Positions 15,219-23,900 of a stretch of 50,275 bases of DNA are shown piece by piece. Each line of letters begins with the position of its first letter. Within the stretch, counting starts at the first letter, position 1. The notes beneath the pieces were generated by a model. That model did not search any database and was not told the DNA's origin. It worked only from the letters and a program-made list of their open reading frames with translations. Source of the DNA: Brevibacterium sp. (GTDB lineage: Bacteria > Actinomycetota > Actinomycetes > Actinomycetales > Brevibacteriaceae); the NCBI GenBank assembly GCA_030457025.1, contig JAKDSA010000015.1, positions 1 through 50,275 on the forward strand, read 5' to 3'. The translations under genes were made by a program, and so were the position numbers.

Positions 15219-16928
15219 TCAGTGAATATGGACTGGAACCACAGCGATCGGCTGTTCGAATCGGGAGACTCGCACGGTGACTTGGACCTGCCAATCACCA
15301 CTGACTGGCAGCGTCAACGGTGCCTCGAACTCTCCAGTATCCGGATCGCGGGTCGCTGTTGTCTCGAATGGGCCAAGTTGTTGCTCGGGCAAGCGTGCAG
15401 AAATGTCAACACTGTCATCTGTGACGCCTTCGCCGTCATACGTCAGGTGGAATGAGAGAGTATTCGCTCCTGCAGAGGCAGGCTCCACGTCTCCATCCAC
15501 GACGAGGCCCTGAGATCGGGCATGAATGGCAGTGTCGACGGTTGTCGCATGACCCGGTTGAGTCTGTTCATGTTGATGGTCGGGGCTGGAATTGCTCAGA
15601 AGTCCTGTCACGACAACCACTGCACACAGCAGTGCGGCTTCGTAGCTCAGCGTCCGGCGCAGGCCCTCCCACCGCTTACTCACTGTCGGTTCAGCTGCGA
15701 CAGCGGGCAGGATGCGTTTGCGGTTCCACCCCGCAATGGCAATGATCGAGGCGACGATGGCGAGTTTGATCAGCAGAGTCCGCCCATAACCGGTGGCAAC
15801 GAGTTGGCTGGGGGTGCTGATGATGAGCGCGGCCATGAGTGTACCGCTGAGAGCCAAGAGGATCACGCTATAGATCGCGCACCGGGAGAAACGTGCAGTT
15901 GCCAGGATGGCCCGGTCGGTGTTGTCGGAGTCTCCTTGTTGAGTGGTGCCGGCGGATCTGACTGTTCGGAATAGCCCAATGACTCCCCCGACCCAAAAAG
16001 ATCCGGCCAACAGGTGTCCGATATCAGCGGCAATCATGAGCCAAATCGGATCCGTTGTCTGGGAGTGTCCGACGAGTACGGGCGATATTGCTGCAAGGGC
16101 TGCAGCGACAACGGCAGCATGTCGAACCGGTCCCCGGAGACTGCGATTGAACAGCAGCAGCGCTGAGAACCCGGTGAGCAGTACGACTGCTGCCACGACC
16201 ATGGGCGCAGGCCGAAGCCCCGACTCCCATAATCCTAGCTCCGGGAATGAGACGAGGCTTCGGCCCGTGATGCGCAGTGCCGAGACTGGAATCAGCACAA
16301 GAGACGCCGCTGCTGCACAGCCGGCCGCCCATTGTGAGAGTATGCGAGTCCCGCTATCCGGCTGGCCGGGTGCGCGCAGGATCACTGTGTTGAAGAACAG
16401 CAGGCCTGCGAAGATCAGCAAACCGAGGTATTGCACGGTAGTCAGTACAACGACTGCTGTTTCTGTCGACATAGGTGTGACGTCGGTATCGGGGGCGCTC
16501 GGTGCAGGGGACGAGGCTGATTTTTCACCGATGTGAAAGGCGACCGCACCGCCGACTGGATGGCCATCGGCGGAGACGACTCGGTAGCTGAGTAAGTAGG
16601 TTCCCTTCGGCAGATCCTGAGGAAGATCGACAATGACTGAATGGTCACGGGTCTCGGCTTCAAGGGTCTGAGGATGGCCATCACTGGGAAAGAGGCGGAT
16701 CGCTCCGTTGATGAGGTCGACGGGTTCATTGAAACGCAGTTCCGCGGAAGCCGGTGCTGCATCCAGGACCTCGTTATCAGACGGAGTGGTCTCCTGCAGG
16801 ATGGCATGAGCGCAGGCGGGTCCAGATCCTGTGAACAGGGCCAATACACATCCGCACAAGGCTGCGACCACCGTTCGCGCAATCCATGTTGATGATCGTG
16901 TCCTCGTTTCGATGACGGGCGGGCTCAT
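15219..16928 (-). CDS. CopC-CopD copper resistance fusion protein
   Basis: The protein has 569 aa. A signal peptide (TVVAALCGCVLALFTGSGPACA) is followed by the mature start HAILQETTPSDNEVLDAAP, the CopC fold whose N-terminal His binds Cu(II), with SADGHPVGGAVAFHIG closing that domain (about residues 40-130). About eight membrane helices of the CopD domain follow (about 155-440), including GHLLAGSFWVGGVIGLF. The last 110 residues form an extracytoplasmic beta-rich YtkA-like domain (LSFHLTYDGEGVTDDSV, SGDWQVQVTVRVSRF). It starts in an ATGA overlap with ycnI, with AAGAAGGG just upstream. It probably handles periplasmic copper or its import for oxidase loading. Confidence 0.88.
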   Translation of the reverse strand: MSPPVIETRTRSSTWIARTVVAALCGCVLALFTGSGPACAHAILQETTPSDNEVLDAAPASAELRFNEPVDLINGAIRLFPSDGHPQTLEAETRDHSVIVDLPQDLPKGTYLLSYRVVSADGHPVGGAVAFHIGEKSASSPAPSAPDTDVTPMSTETAVVVLTTVQYLGLLIFAGLLFFNTVILRAPGQPDSGTRILSQWAAGCAAAASLVLIPVSALRITGRSLVSFPELGLWESGLRPAPMVVAAVVLLTGFSALLLFNRSLRGPVRHAAVVAAALAAISPVLVGHSQTTDPIWLMIAADIGHLLAGSFWVGGVIGLFRTVRSAGTTQQGDSDNTDRAILATARFSRCAIYSVILLALSGTLMAALIISTPSQLVATGYGRTLLIKLAIVASIIAIAGWNRKRILPAVAAEPTVSKRWEGLRRTLSYEAALLCAVVVVTGLLSNSSPDHQHEQTQPGHATTVDTAIHARSQGLVVDGDVEPASAGANTLSFHLTYDGEGVTDDSVDISARLPEQQLGPFETTATRDPDTGEFEAPLTLPVSGDWQVQVTVRVSRFEQPIAVVPVHIH

Positions 16929-17671
16929 CCCTTCTTGCGCCCCCGCCCCAGAGCGATGATCGCTCCAATCAGACCGAGCGTCCCGACGACCAACGAGGCG
17001 ATGGTCAAAGGAGTCTGCCCGTCATCACCACGTGCTGCGGTGTCGACGTCGGCGGACTTGGCTGCGGTGTCTCCTGGATGCTCACCGTCCGCGCCTGGTT
17101 CGGTGATGGTGATTTCCGGTGCGGGCAGTTCGAGGTCATCCGCGTCTTGTCCCTGTGCCGGGACCTGCACCCAGGCGGATTCCCCTTTTTCGCAGGTTTG
17201 GACTGTGGGGAAATGGAGTGTTTTGCCGGCGGCATCGTCGGGCAATTTGAGTGAGAGTTCGAACGTGTCGCGTTGATCGTCCGGCAACGGGGTCTTGGCC
17301 TTGTAGACGACTTCGGAGTCTCGTTCGGTCATCTCATTGCCATGACTGTCTTTGGCCGGATGGTCAAGCTTCTCGGTTTTCACGTCGACCGAATAGAACG
17401 GATTGCGAGTGGGTGTGACCGCGTCGATCTCGTCGGGCACCTGGATCGCAATCTTATCGGTGGCTGAACCATCACAACCGTGGGGGACGCTGAAGGTGAG
17501 CACCGAATATGCTCCTGCCTCGTCTGTATCCGAGGCGATGGTCACATGAGCACTGGCCGCGTCGGCTCCTCCGATCGTGAGGGCCAGGCCCCCAAGGGCC
17601 GCAGCCGCCCCCATCGCCAATGGCCGTGCGGTCTTTGCGTGTGCTTTTTCGTTCTTGATCGCTGTCATCAT
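16925..17671 (-). CDS. ycnI: YcnI-family copper-binding membrane-anchored protein (DUF1775)
   Basis: The protein has 248 aa. A signal segment (MGAAAALGGLALTIGGADAASA) ends before HVTIASD, the mature N-terminal His of DUF1775 proteins, which together with a nearby Glu/Trp set binds Cu(II). The domain ends in ESAWVQVPAQG. An acidic/proline linker and one C-terminal helix (IASLVVGTLGLIGAIIALGRGRKKG) anchor it outside the membrane. AAAAGGAAAAG precedes the ATG at 17671. It overlaps the CopC-CopD gene by four bases, and the two are the usual pair in gram-positive copper loci. Confidence 0.9.
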   Translation of the reverse strand: MMTAIKNEKAHAKTARPLAMGAAAALGGLALTIGGADAASAHVTIASDTDEAGAYSVLTFSVPHGCDGSATDKIAIQVPDEIDAVTPTRNPFYSVDVKTEKLDHPAKDSHGNEMTERDSEVVYKAKTPLPDDQRDTFELSLKLPDDAAGKTLHFPTVQTCEKGESAWVQVPAQGQDADDLELPAPEITITEPGADGEHPGDTAAKSADVDTAARGDDGQTPLTIASLVVGTLGLIGAIIALGRGRKKG

Positions 17672-17704
17672 TCTTTTCCTTTTCTTCCTCGGGGTGTGAG
17701 GAGC

Positions 17705-18298
17705 TCATCCAACGAGCATTGGCAGGCACATCGACGTCATACCAAGACACATGAGGCCGTTGGCTCCGACCTCCCTGGCATGCGTGGCCCATGCGTGTTC
17801 ACTTGACCGCGGCCCGGTGACAAGCTCTGCGGCGGAGATCATCGTCGCCACTATCAGACTTCCTGTCAGCAGAACTCCGCTCACTGCGGTTACCGGGGTC
17901 ATCGACGAATGATCGTGGCCCGAGGTTGTTGGGTTAGCCCCGGTCATGGTTGCCACCATCCACACCATCGCCAGCATCATCACTGTATGCATGACTTGAT
18001 ACCAGGGCCCGTGTTCCTGTGGATCCCGATATCCTGAGGGGCGCAGACACTGGACCAGAAAGATCAGGGCAAACCAGCCGGTGGCAACGCCGAAAATGAC
18101 GAGTTGCGGAGTTCCTGGCAGAAAGGTCCACCATGGCCATGCCATAGCAGCCATGTCGGCTGACATCACCACATGCAGGGTGTGGCTGATCAACTGGGCC
18201 GGGTGCGAACGGGTGGTAAACACATGCACTGCTGAGTAGAGCGCGAGGCCAACAAACACAACGGTGAAGACCCATCGCACTATCGGTTCATCGATCAC
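17705..18298 (-). CDS. DUF5134 membrane protein
   Basis: The product is about 197 aa from the GTG at 18298 (GAGG six bases upstream); a GTG at 18304 is also possible. It has five to six hydrophobic segments with His- and Met-rich stretches: SHTLHVVMSADMAAMAWPWW, VMHTVMMLAMVWMVATMTG, GHDHSSM and a C-terminal GLMCLGMTSMCLPML. DUF5134 proteins occur in actinobacterial copper loci; the Met/His density suggests copper contact but no activity is established. An operator candidate (18315-18327) lies 17 bp upstream, so this is probably the first gene of the DUF5134-ycnI-copCD operon. Confidence 0.82.
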   Translation of the reverse strand: MIDEPIVRWVFTVVFVGLALYSAVHVFTTRSHPAQLISHTLHVVMSADMAAMAWPWWTFLPGTPQLVIFGVATGWFALIFLVQCLRPSGYRDPQEHGPWYQVMHTVMMLAMVWMVATMTGANPTTSGHDHSSMTPVTAVSGVLLTGSLIVATMISAAELVTGPRSSEHAWATHAREVGANGLMCLGMTSMCLPMLVG

Positions 18299-18695
18299 AG
18301 CCACCTCATTATCTCTACATGATGTAGTAGATACTTTAAGCGGCCCGCCGCTTTTGCGCAAACAGCGGTTCCTGGGTCAACGTCGGTGTTCTTGTCCGGC
18401 CCAGTCAGGACAGTCCCTTTTTGACGTGGGCCAGCCAGCTACTGATCCGGCAGGCCCGAATAGTCGGGAAGTCCGTGTCCTGGGCGGAGGAGTCACGATG
18501 CAGGGATGCCCGAAGAAGAATCTAGGTCAGGTGAGAAATGAGACGCACGGGCCCGGTAGCCCAGTTACGAAAGCAGGTTCGACAACGTATGAATTGATCG
18601 CGATATAAGAATATTTACATTAGTGGTCGCCTCGTGGGCTGAGTAGGGTAAACGACGTGAAAATTCGATGCCAACGTTCGCCTGAAAGGACTATT
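18299..18695. other. intergenic region between copper operon and zinc SBP gene
   Basis: Apart from the operator at 18315-18327, no gene is supported. Bases 18595-18625 are AT-rich (ATATAAGAATATTTACATTAG) against a GC-rich background and are the likely promoter area for the downstream lipoprotein gene. A perfect Zur or Fur box is not seen. Confidence 0.4.
18315..18327. promoter_or_regulatory. operator candidate before DUF5134-ycnI-copCD
   Basis: CTACA-TGA-TGTAG is a perfect 5-bp inverted repeat with a 3-bp centre, close to the CopY cop box TACANNTGTA. It is the best of the three related sites in the copper cluster and sits 17 bp before the preferred start. Confidence 0.62.
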
Positions 18696-19715
18696 ATGAA
18701 AACTTCCCGTTTCTCAATAGTGTCCGGAACTTTCGCCATCACCACGGCAATCGCGTTGAGCGGCTGCGGTGGAGAGAACTCGGACTCCGACGAGAGCGCG
18801 CTCAACGTCGTCACCTCGACGAATGTCTATGCGGATATCATCTCTCAGATCGCAGGAGACGATGCCGAGGTGACTCCGGTCATCGACGATCCGAATCAGG
18901 ATCCGCATAGTTATGAAGCGACGTCTCAGGACCGACTCAAACTGTCGAAGGCCGATCTCGTCGTGGAAAACGGCGGCGGATATGACGCATTCATGACCAC
19001 GATGCTCGAGGCGTCGGATGCTGATCCCGAGCTCCTCGACGTGGTTTCGATCTCGGGACTGCCCGGCTCTGACGACCTCGGGAATGAGCCCCACGATCAC
19101 GGTGACGACGAAGGAGATGAACACGACCACGGCGACGACGAAGACGGCCACGATCACGAGGACGAAGGTCACGACCACGGCGAGTTCAATGAGCATGTGT
19201 GGTACTCGGTTCCCACGATGACCAAGCTCGTCGACGAAGCGGCGACACACCTTGGCGAAGCAGTGCCCGAACACCAAGAGGAGTTCATAGCCAACGCTGA
19301 TGAGTACAAGAAGACCCTGGGGGAGTTGCGGTCGCAGATCGATGAAGTGAAGAAGGACCATAATGGCGAAAAGGTCGCCGCGACCGAGCCGGTGCCGTTG
19401 TGGCTCTTCGAGGATATGGGGCTGGAGAACATCACCTCTAACGAGTTCCTCGAAGCTGTCGAGGAGGGCAATGACGTGCCGCCTCTGGTGCTGAAGAAGG
19501 CCGAGAAACAGATTTCAGACGGGGAGGCCGTTCTGCTTGGGTACAACACGCAAGCGGCCGGTCCGCAGGCCGAGAAGCTGAAGTCGGTGGCCGAGAAGTC
19601 CGATGTTCCGGTCATCGATTTGGCTGAGACCATGCCGGCCGACACGAACTACGCTGACTGGATGGGCGAATACATCACCACCATCTCCACCTCGCTCGAA
19701 GGGCACAAACACTGA
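18696..19715 (+). CDS. zinc/manganese ABC transporter substrate-binding lipoprotein (ZnuA-like)
   Basis: The protein has 339 aa from the ATG at 18696 (GAAAGGA upstream). The lipobox LSGC puts the lipidated Cys at residue 24. The fold is cluster 9 (SsuA/ZnuA): VVTSTNVYADIISQIAGDDAEVTPVI, DPHSYE with a metal His, a His/Asp-rich mobile loop (repeats of DHGDDE and DEGHDHGE), then EFNEHVWYS with a second His, and a long linking helix. The loop marks zinc transporters rather than manganese ones. The usual ATPase and permease genes do not follow; the next DNA is remnants. It could feed a transporter encoded elsewhere or be a leftover of a cut operon. Confidence 0.85.
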   Translation: MKTSRFSIVSGTFAITTAIALSGCGGENSDSDESALNVVTSTNVYADIISQIAGDDAEVTPVIDDPNQDPHSYEATSQDRLKLSKADLVVENGGGYDAFMTTMLEASDADPELLDVVSISGLPGSDDLGNEPHDHGDDEGDEHDHGDDEDGHDHEDEGHDHGEFNEHVWYSVPTMTKLVDEAATHLGEAVPEHQEEFIANADEYKKTLGELRSQIDEVKKDHNGEKVAATEPVPLWLFEDMGLENITSNEFLEAVEEGNDVPPLVLKKAEKQISDGEAVLLGYNTQAAGPQAEKLKSVAEKSDVPVIDLAETMPADTNYADWMGEYITTISTSLEGHKH

Positions 19716-19999
19716 GAACGTCAAAAGAGTTCGAACATTCCAAGCTGACTTGCACAGGCTTCGACAAGATAAAGGAAGCGTGCGGCCGCGCCGCCTCGCA
19801 TCAAAGGACTTGTGGATTGCCCACATAATCGATAATGATTAAACATTGCCTCGTTTCCAGGCGGGTCGAGGTTGGGCGCCGCGGTTGTTCATGTTCGCGC
19901 TGGTGTTGAGGGTCGGTGTGTAGCGGCAGGTCAGTGAGCAGTTGAAATCGAGACACGTTTCCAGGGTTTCAGAATCCCACCGGGATATTTATCAGACAC
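19716..19999. other. non-coding junction region with a Fur/Zur-like inverted repeat
   Basis: No gene is supported. TAATC-GATAAT-GATTA at 19826-19841 is an AT-rich inverted repeat resembling Fur-family boxes, close to a truncated siderophore-binding gene; it may be its old promoter, now separated. The segment 19850-19995 is GC-rich and resembles no gene I recognise. The boundary to the SBP remnant is near 20000. Confidence 0.35.
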
Positions 20000-20785
20000 G
20001 CCCTAGCACTAGGGATCCAACCGGTAATGGTTCACCAGTGGTATTCGAACTACTCCTCCGGGGTGGGCCCATGGTCCGAACCGTACCTGGACGGTGAGGC
20101 ACCTGCCGTCATCCCGAGCTCAGCGACTGACCTCCCCCTCGAGGAGATCGCAGCTGAGGAGCCTGACCTCATCGTCGGACTCGATGCAGGCCTTGACCAG
20201 CAGACGTACGATCGCCTCTCGGAAGTAGCGCCCACGATTGCGAACCCGAAGGGCGCTGCACACTACGCGGTGCCCTATGACCGGGAAATGCAGATGATCG
20301 GTGACGCCGTCGATCGCGCTGACGAGGCTAATCAATGGGTGAAGGACACAGAGGCCGCATTCACCAAGGCGCGGGACGGACACCCCGAATTCGAAGGGAA
20401 GACTGCGGCCGTTGGTTGTCCACTGGAAAACGGTGGCTTCGCCCTGTATCCGACAACAGACCCGCGTGGAGAGTTTCTCACTAAGCTGGGCTTTACCGTC
20501 CCCAAGGAAGTCGATGAAGTCGCCGCCGACAACTATTATGCGGAGATCAGCGCTGAGAATTTGTCGATGATCGACGGCTATGATCTCCTCCTCGTGATTG
20601 ACGATTGTGGTGCTCCAACAGTGGACCTCAACGAGCACCTCACATTCAAGTCACTCGATATCGCGAAACGCGGCGACTATATCTATCCCGCGCCCGCATC
20701 CGACGCGCTCTCCCATAACACGGTCTTGAGTGTCCCTTATGCGCTCGACAAGCTTATTCCGAAGATCGAGGAGACCCTCTCGTAG
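20000..20785 (+). pseudogene. iron-siderophore substrate-binding protein, N-terminally truncated
   Basis: Readable from about ALALGIQPVMVHQW (20000 onward), this is a type III periplasmic binding fold of the FecB/FepB/FhuD kind: SSATDLPLEEIAAEEPDLIVGL, QTYDRLSEVAPTI, a long helix with DAVDRADEANQWV, GDYIYPAPASDALSHNTVLSVPYALDKLIPKIEE. Relatives have 60-80 more residues in front, including the lipoprotein signal and the first beta strand, all absent here. The longest in-frame ATG is 20027, but that product would lack export and one lobe, so it is scored as a pseudogene. No permease or ATPase genes accompany it. Confidence 0.78.
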
Positions 20786-20944
20786 CCACTCTCGTTGTGC
20801 ACCTTCATGCGATCAGCCCAGTGCCGTATGACAACGGTCCCACAGCAATTGGCTAACAGTCCTTCTTCGAGTTTGGGGTGCTTGCAGCATTCCATTCCAT
20901 TCATATCGTTTGAATCAGTCCCAGCGACTTTTGCGCCTGCCAGT

Positions 20945-21430
20945 GCCGCTGTTCGATTTGGGCCAGGATGATCGATGGTGACAAGTCGTGTGGTCTGGGC
21001 ATCCGTGGTACTGCGCCGAGCGCTGTGCCGCTACCTTGCACAGTGATCGTGGCAGAACCGGCTTTGTGCAAAGTACGCTGGCGTGTTGTGTGCAATGTAT
21101 GGGGCATCTCTACAATGCCGCCACCCTTCGCGCATCTCGCGACCTCTTCGACGATGTTTTCGGCTTCAGCAATCCCGTTGTACGGAGCGGGCAAGGCCTC
21201 ACCGGCCAGGGTTCGGTCCTGTTCTGTTGTGAACAGATCCTTCGTCATACCGGTGCACCTGCCCAGGCCCGACACCGTTGATGCCGATGCTCGCGGCAGC
21301 GTAGTCCTCTGTCGGTGCCATGCGTCGGATCCATCGGGACAGCGCGGGCTTCGAACTCGAGTAGTTCGCATATCCGATCTCTGGTCCTTGTTCTGCCAAT
21401 GCGCGGCCGCGTGCCAAAGCAGCATCGGCG
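20945..21430 (-). pseudogene. short-chain dehydrogenase/reductase, broken
   Basis: On the minus strand one frame gives EIGYANYSSSKPALSRWIRR and YAAASIGINGVGPG, containing the SDR catalytic YxxxK and the NxVxPG-like motif. The sequence then continues in another frame as TGMTKDLFTTEQDRTLAGEALPAPYNG, AEAENIVEEVARCAKGGG, so a frameshift lies near 21265. The cofactor-binding N-terminus (TGxxxGIG) and the real C-terminus are missing. Confidence 0.68.
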
Positions 21431-21726
21431 TCTCCGGCGTTGCTGCAACGGAGATCACTCAGCTCAAGTCAGAGGATGGCGGACCTATGGACATCGGCGG
21501 CGCCACCCTCGCAGCGTCGTCCATTCGGGCGGTCTGATCGACGAGCACGTCCTCGTCACCCACCTTGTTCTGGTAGGCAATGGCACACCGTTCTTCACGG
21601 TTTTGGATGATCGGGTGAATCTGAACCTTGTCGAGACCCGGCCATTTCCCGGCGGTGTGCATCTGACCAGATACGAAACCAGGCACTGACCACCCGAATC
21701 GGACGGCGGAGCGTAGGCTGACTTCC
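21431..21726. other. unassigned stretch before the GNAT gene
   Basis: A 89-codon minus-strand frame (21459-21728) contains KVQIHPIIQNREERCAIAYQNKVGDEDVLVDQT, which has coding-like composition, but I do not recognise it. It ends beside the broken SDR and has no clear ribosome site. It may be another remnant. No other feature is seen. Confidence 0.3.
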
Positions 21727-22260
21727 ATGCTGATCAGACGAGAACGTCAAGGCGAGGCCGAAGCCATCCGCGCCATTGCGGCAGCCGCGTTCCGCGCTGC
21801 GGAGCACAGTGCGCCTCCGGTCGAATCCGGCGGAGACCCCGGCGAGGCGACTCTCATCTCATGGCTGCGGGCCGATCCCGCGTGGATTCCCGAACTCTCC
21901 CTCGTCGCCTTCGACGATGACGAGATCATCGGACATGTGGTGGCCACCCGTGCGCATGTCGACTCGGCACCGGCCCTCGGCATCGGACCGGTGAGTGTAA
22001 TTCCCGAACAGCAGGGAGCCGGCATCGGCTCAGCCCTGATGCATGCGGTGCTCGGCGCCGCTGATGCCAGAGGCGAGACACTCGTCGGTCTGCTCGGCGA
22101 GCCTCGATTCTATTCACGCTTCGGCTTCGTCCCAGCCTCAGCGACCGCGGTCGCTTCGCCCGAGACAGCTTGGGGCGACTACTTTCAGATCCGCACATTG
22201 TCGGACTACGACGGACAGGGTGGTACGTTCCGATACGCAGGTCCGTTCGACCGGTTCTGA
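21727..22260 (+). CDS. GNAT-family N-acetyltransferase (YhbS type)
   Basis: The protein has 177 aa. It has the GNAT order: N-terminal strand MLIRRERQGEAEAIRAIAAAAF, central strand ELSLVAFDDDEIIGHVVATR, the acetyl-CoA pyrophosphate loop VIPEQQGAGIGSALMHAVL (Q/RxxGxG/A), and GEPRFYSRFGFVPAS, the motif B segment of the YhbS subgroup. Length and motifs are intact. YhbS-type enzymes acetylate small molecules or protein amino groups; the substrate cannot be deduced. It stands alone between pseudogenes. Confidence 0.85.
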   Translation: MLIRRERQGEAEAIRAIAAAAFRAAEHSAPPVESGGDPGEATLISWLRADPAWIPELSLVAFDDDEIIGHVVATRAHVDSAPALGIGPVSVIPEQQGAGIGSALMHAVLGAADARGETLVGLLGEPRFYSRFGFVPASATAVASPETAWGDYFQIRTLSDYDGQGGTFRYAGPFDRF

Positions 22261-22342
22261 CTGACTGACTCGTGCACATCCATGCACAGACGTCGCCGTC
22301 CTGAGACCCAATTTCGGGGTTCCTCTGCCTACTATTGCAGAT

Positions 22343-22943
22343 GTGGACACGAGCCGAACGACCTCCTGGTGCTGCTCACGGTTTCCCGATCGGCAGAGTT
22401 CACGACCGCGGTACAGACCCTGGGTCTGAACCACACGACCATTTCCCGCCGGATCGCGGCCCTGGAGAAGGCGCTGGGCGGACGCGTCCTCTCGCGAGCG
22501 GCCGGCGGATGGGAACTCACCGAACTCGGTGAAGAGGCTGTGCTGGTGGCCGAGCAGGTGGAGAAGGCGGTGCTCAACCTCGGCGAGCTAGATCATGCTC
22601 CTGACACGATCACCGGTGTCGTTCGGATGACAGCCACGGACTGGTTCAGTGCCGATGTGGCGGCTCCCGCCGTGGCTAGGCTGCGACGTCAGCATCCGGG
22701 ACTCAGCGTGGAGATCGTGACCGTGACGCGTCAGGCACTGCAGCAGAGATCAGGTCTGGACATCGAAGTGGTCGTCGGTGAGCCCCAGGTGCATCGTGCC
22801 GAAGCGTTCAAACTCGGCGACTACGAATTGGGCATGTACGCCTCCAAGGACTACCTGGCCGAGAGCGGAAACCCAGCCACCGAGGAGGAACTGACCCAAC
22901 ATCGACTCGTGTACTTCGTGGACTCAATGCTCCAAGTCGACGA
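22343..22943 (+). pseudogene. LysR-type regulator, truncated at about residue 200
   Basis: The winged helix is clear (NDLLVLLTVSRSAEFTTAVQTLGLNHTTISRRIAALEKALGG), followed by the effector domain start (GVVRMTATDWFSADVAAPAVARLRRQHPGLSVEIV). At about 22943 similarity ends and the C-terminal part of another gene follows in a different frame. The N-terminus also appears shifted: the natural start seems to be near the GTG at 22343 but lies out of frame with the helix-turn-helix, so a one-base change is likely there. A frame running from 22282 through 23085 is open but chimeric. Confidence 0.65.
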
Positions 22944-23258
22944 GGGGCCTACCCGGAGTGCCAGGCAGGCTGGTACCAGCTCATTCTCGATCTCGATAAC
23001 AAGATCGGCAGCATCGAACCGGGATACAAAGTCGATCAGGTCAAAGAAAAGTTCGGGGACCTGCGGTTCTACTACGACCAGATGAGCATCAACGACGACA
23101 ACCGAGAACGTGTGGACAAACTCGTCGATGCAGCCGAAGCGGAGGCTTACACGATTTGTGAGGTGTGTGGCGTCTCAGACTCAACTGTCATCACGATCGG
23201 CCCCTACCGGGTCAATACTCTCTGCGCAGAACATAGAGAGAAACGAACGGGAAGTTGA
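22944..23258 (+). pseudogene. C-terminal fragment of a conserved hypothetical protein
   Basis: In the frame starting at 22944 the DNA reads GAYPECQAGWYQLILDL, KVDQVKEKFGDLRFYYDQ, then AEAEAYTICEVCG and RVNTLCAEHREK. This pattern (CGxGWYxLL, QVKEKFGxLRFY, a CxxC zinc pair and a final LCxxH) is typical of a widespread small hypothetical protein of phages and actinobacteria with no known function. Its start is missing where it joins the LysR fragment. The stop (23256-23258) lies on the first arm of a strong terminator. Confidence 0.65.
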
Positions 23259-23306
23259 CATAGCAACAGCCCGTCACCACGAAAGTGACGGGCTGTTGCT
23301 ATGTCA
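23256..23306. terminator. long perfect hairpin, bidirectional terminator candidate
   Basis: Bases 23256-23277 and 23285-23306 pair perfectly over 22 bp around the 7-nt loop CACGAAA. It lies between the stop of the plus-strand fragment and the stop of the minus-strand operon beginning at 24443, where both transcripts should end. There is no long T run, so pausing may depend on the hairpin alone. Confidence 0.75.
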
Positions 23307-23335
23307 TGTCGTTGTGAAAACGCACTCACGGACGC

Positions 23336-23542
23336 TCAGCCGTGCGCGGTGCGTTTCTCTGTCCTGTATCTCAAGACGCCGTCGATGACGAGGATGACGA
23401 CCCCGCCGACGAGGATGATGACGGGTATGGCAGCGCCCATGGGACTGTTCATCCCGAGCAGCCATCCGAGCAGGGCGGTGGGGATCAGCACGAGCGCCTT
23501 GAGCCCAAACTTCTTGAGGTGCTGATTCTTGAGATCGTTCAT
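23336..23542 (-). CDS. small two-helix membrane protein, third gene of the bacteriocin-like operon
   Basis: The protein has 68 aa from the ATG at 23542, chosen for the GGGAGGAA nine bases upstream. It starts MNDLKNQHLKKFGLKALVL and has two hydrophobic segments (LVLIPTALLGWLLGM and AAIPVIILVGGVVILVIDGVL) joined by a short NSPMG turn, then a basic end RYRTEKRTAHG. I do not recognise the family. It is last in a minus-strand group with a 78-aa membrane protein and a secreted four-Cys protein. Small two-helix proteins in such positions often give self-immunity, but that is inference. Confidence 0.6.
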   Translation of the reverse strand: MNDLKNQHLKKFGLKALVLIPTALLGWLLGMNSPMGAAIPVIILVGGVVILVIDGVLRYRTEKRTAHG

Positions 23543-23660
23543 CGTCTGGGATTCCTCCCGGTCGAGAGTCATACGCACTTCATCTCCTTGACCGCGTCAC
23601 CACCGGGAGTGCCGCTGATGCGAAGCGATTTACTGCTCTTGCAGATTCCGTTGCTTCCGA

Positions 23661-23897
23661 TTACTGCCGGTCTGCGCGCGGGCTCTCAGGACGTCCCTTA
23701 CGGTGATCTTCCTTGTTATGGGTGGGCCGCGCTCGGGTGTACCACGAGTATTCGACAATTCCAGTGATGAGCGCCGTGTTGAAGAGCCAAGTCAGAACCA
23801 GTGTCAGATCGGTCTGCTTGTGCGTGAGTACGGCTGCTGCGGCCCCGATCAGAAAGGTGGTGGCCGCAGCAGCGAGTACGAGGATGAAGTGTCTCAT
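23661..23897 (-). CDS. small two-helix membrane protein, second gene of the bacteriocin-like operon
   Basis: The protein has 78 aa, MRHFILVLAAAATTFLIGAAAAVL then LTLVLTWLFNTALITGIVEYSWY: two membrane helices joined by HKQTD, and a hydrophilic, Arg/Lys-rich C-terminus facing the cytoplasm by the positive-inside rule. It starts three bases after the stop of the secreted four-Cys protein, so the two are almost certainly co-translated. The family is unknown. A role in export or immunity for the upstream product is possible. Confidence 0.62.
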   Translation of the reverse strand: MRHFILVLAAAATTFLIGAAAAVLTHKQTDLTLVLTWLFNTALITGIVEYSWYTRARPTHNKEDHRKGRPESPRADRQ

Positions 23898-23900
23898 CTC

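Noticed and set aside
18362..18600. Possible cobalamin riboswitch or other structured RNA before the zinc SBP gene
   Set aside because: I could not find the conserved core motifs or a consistent fold; GC-rich text alone is not evidence.
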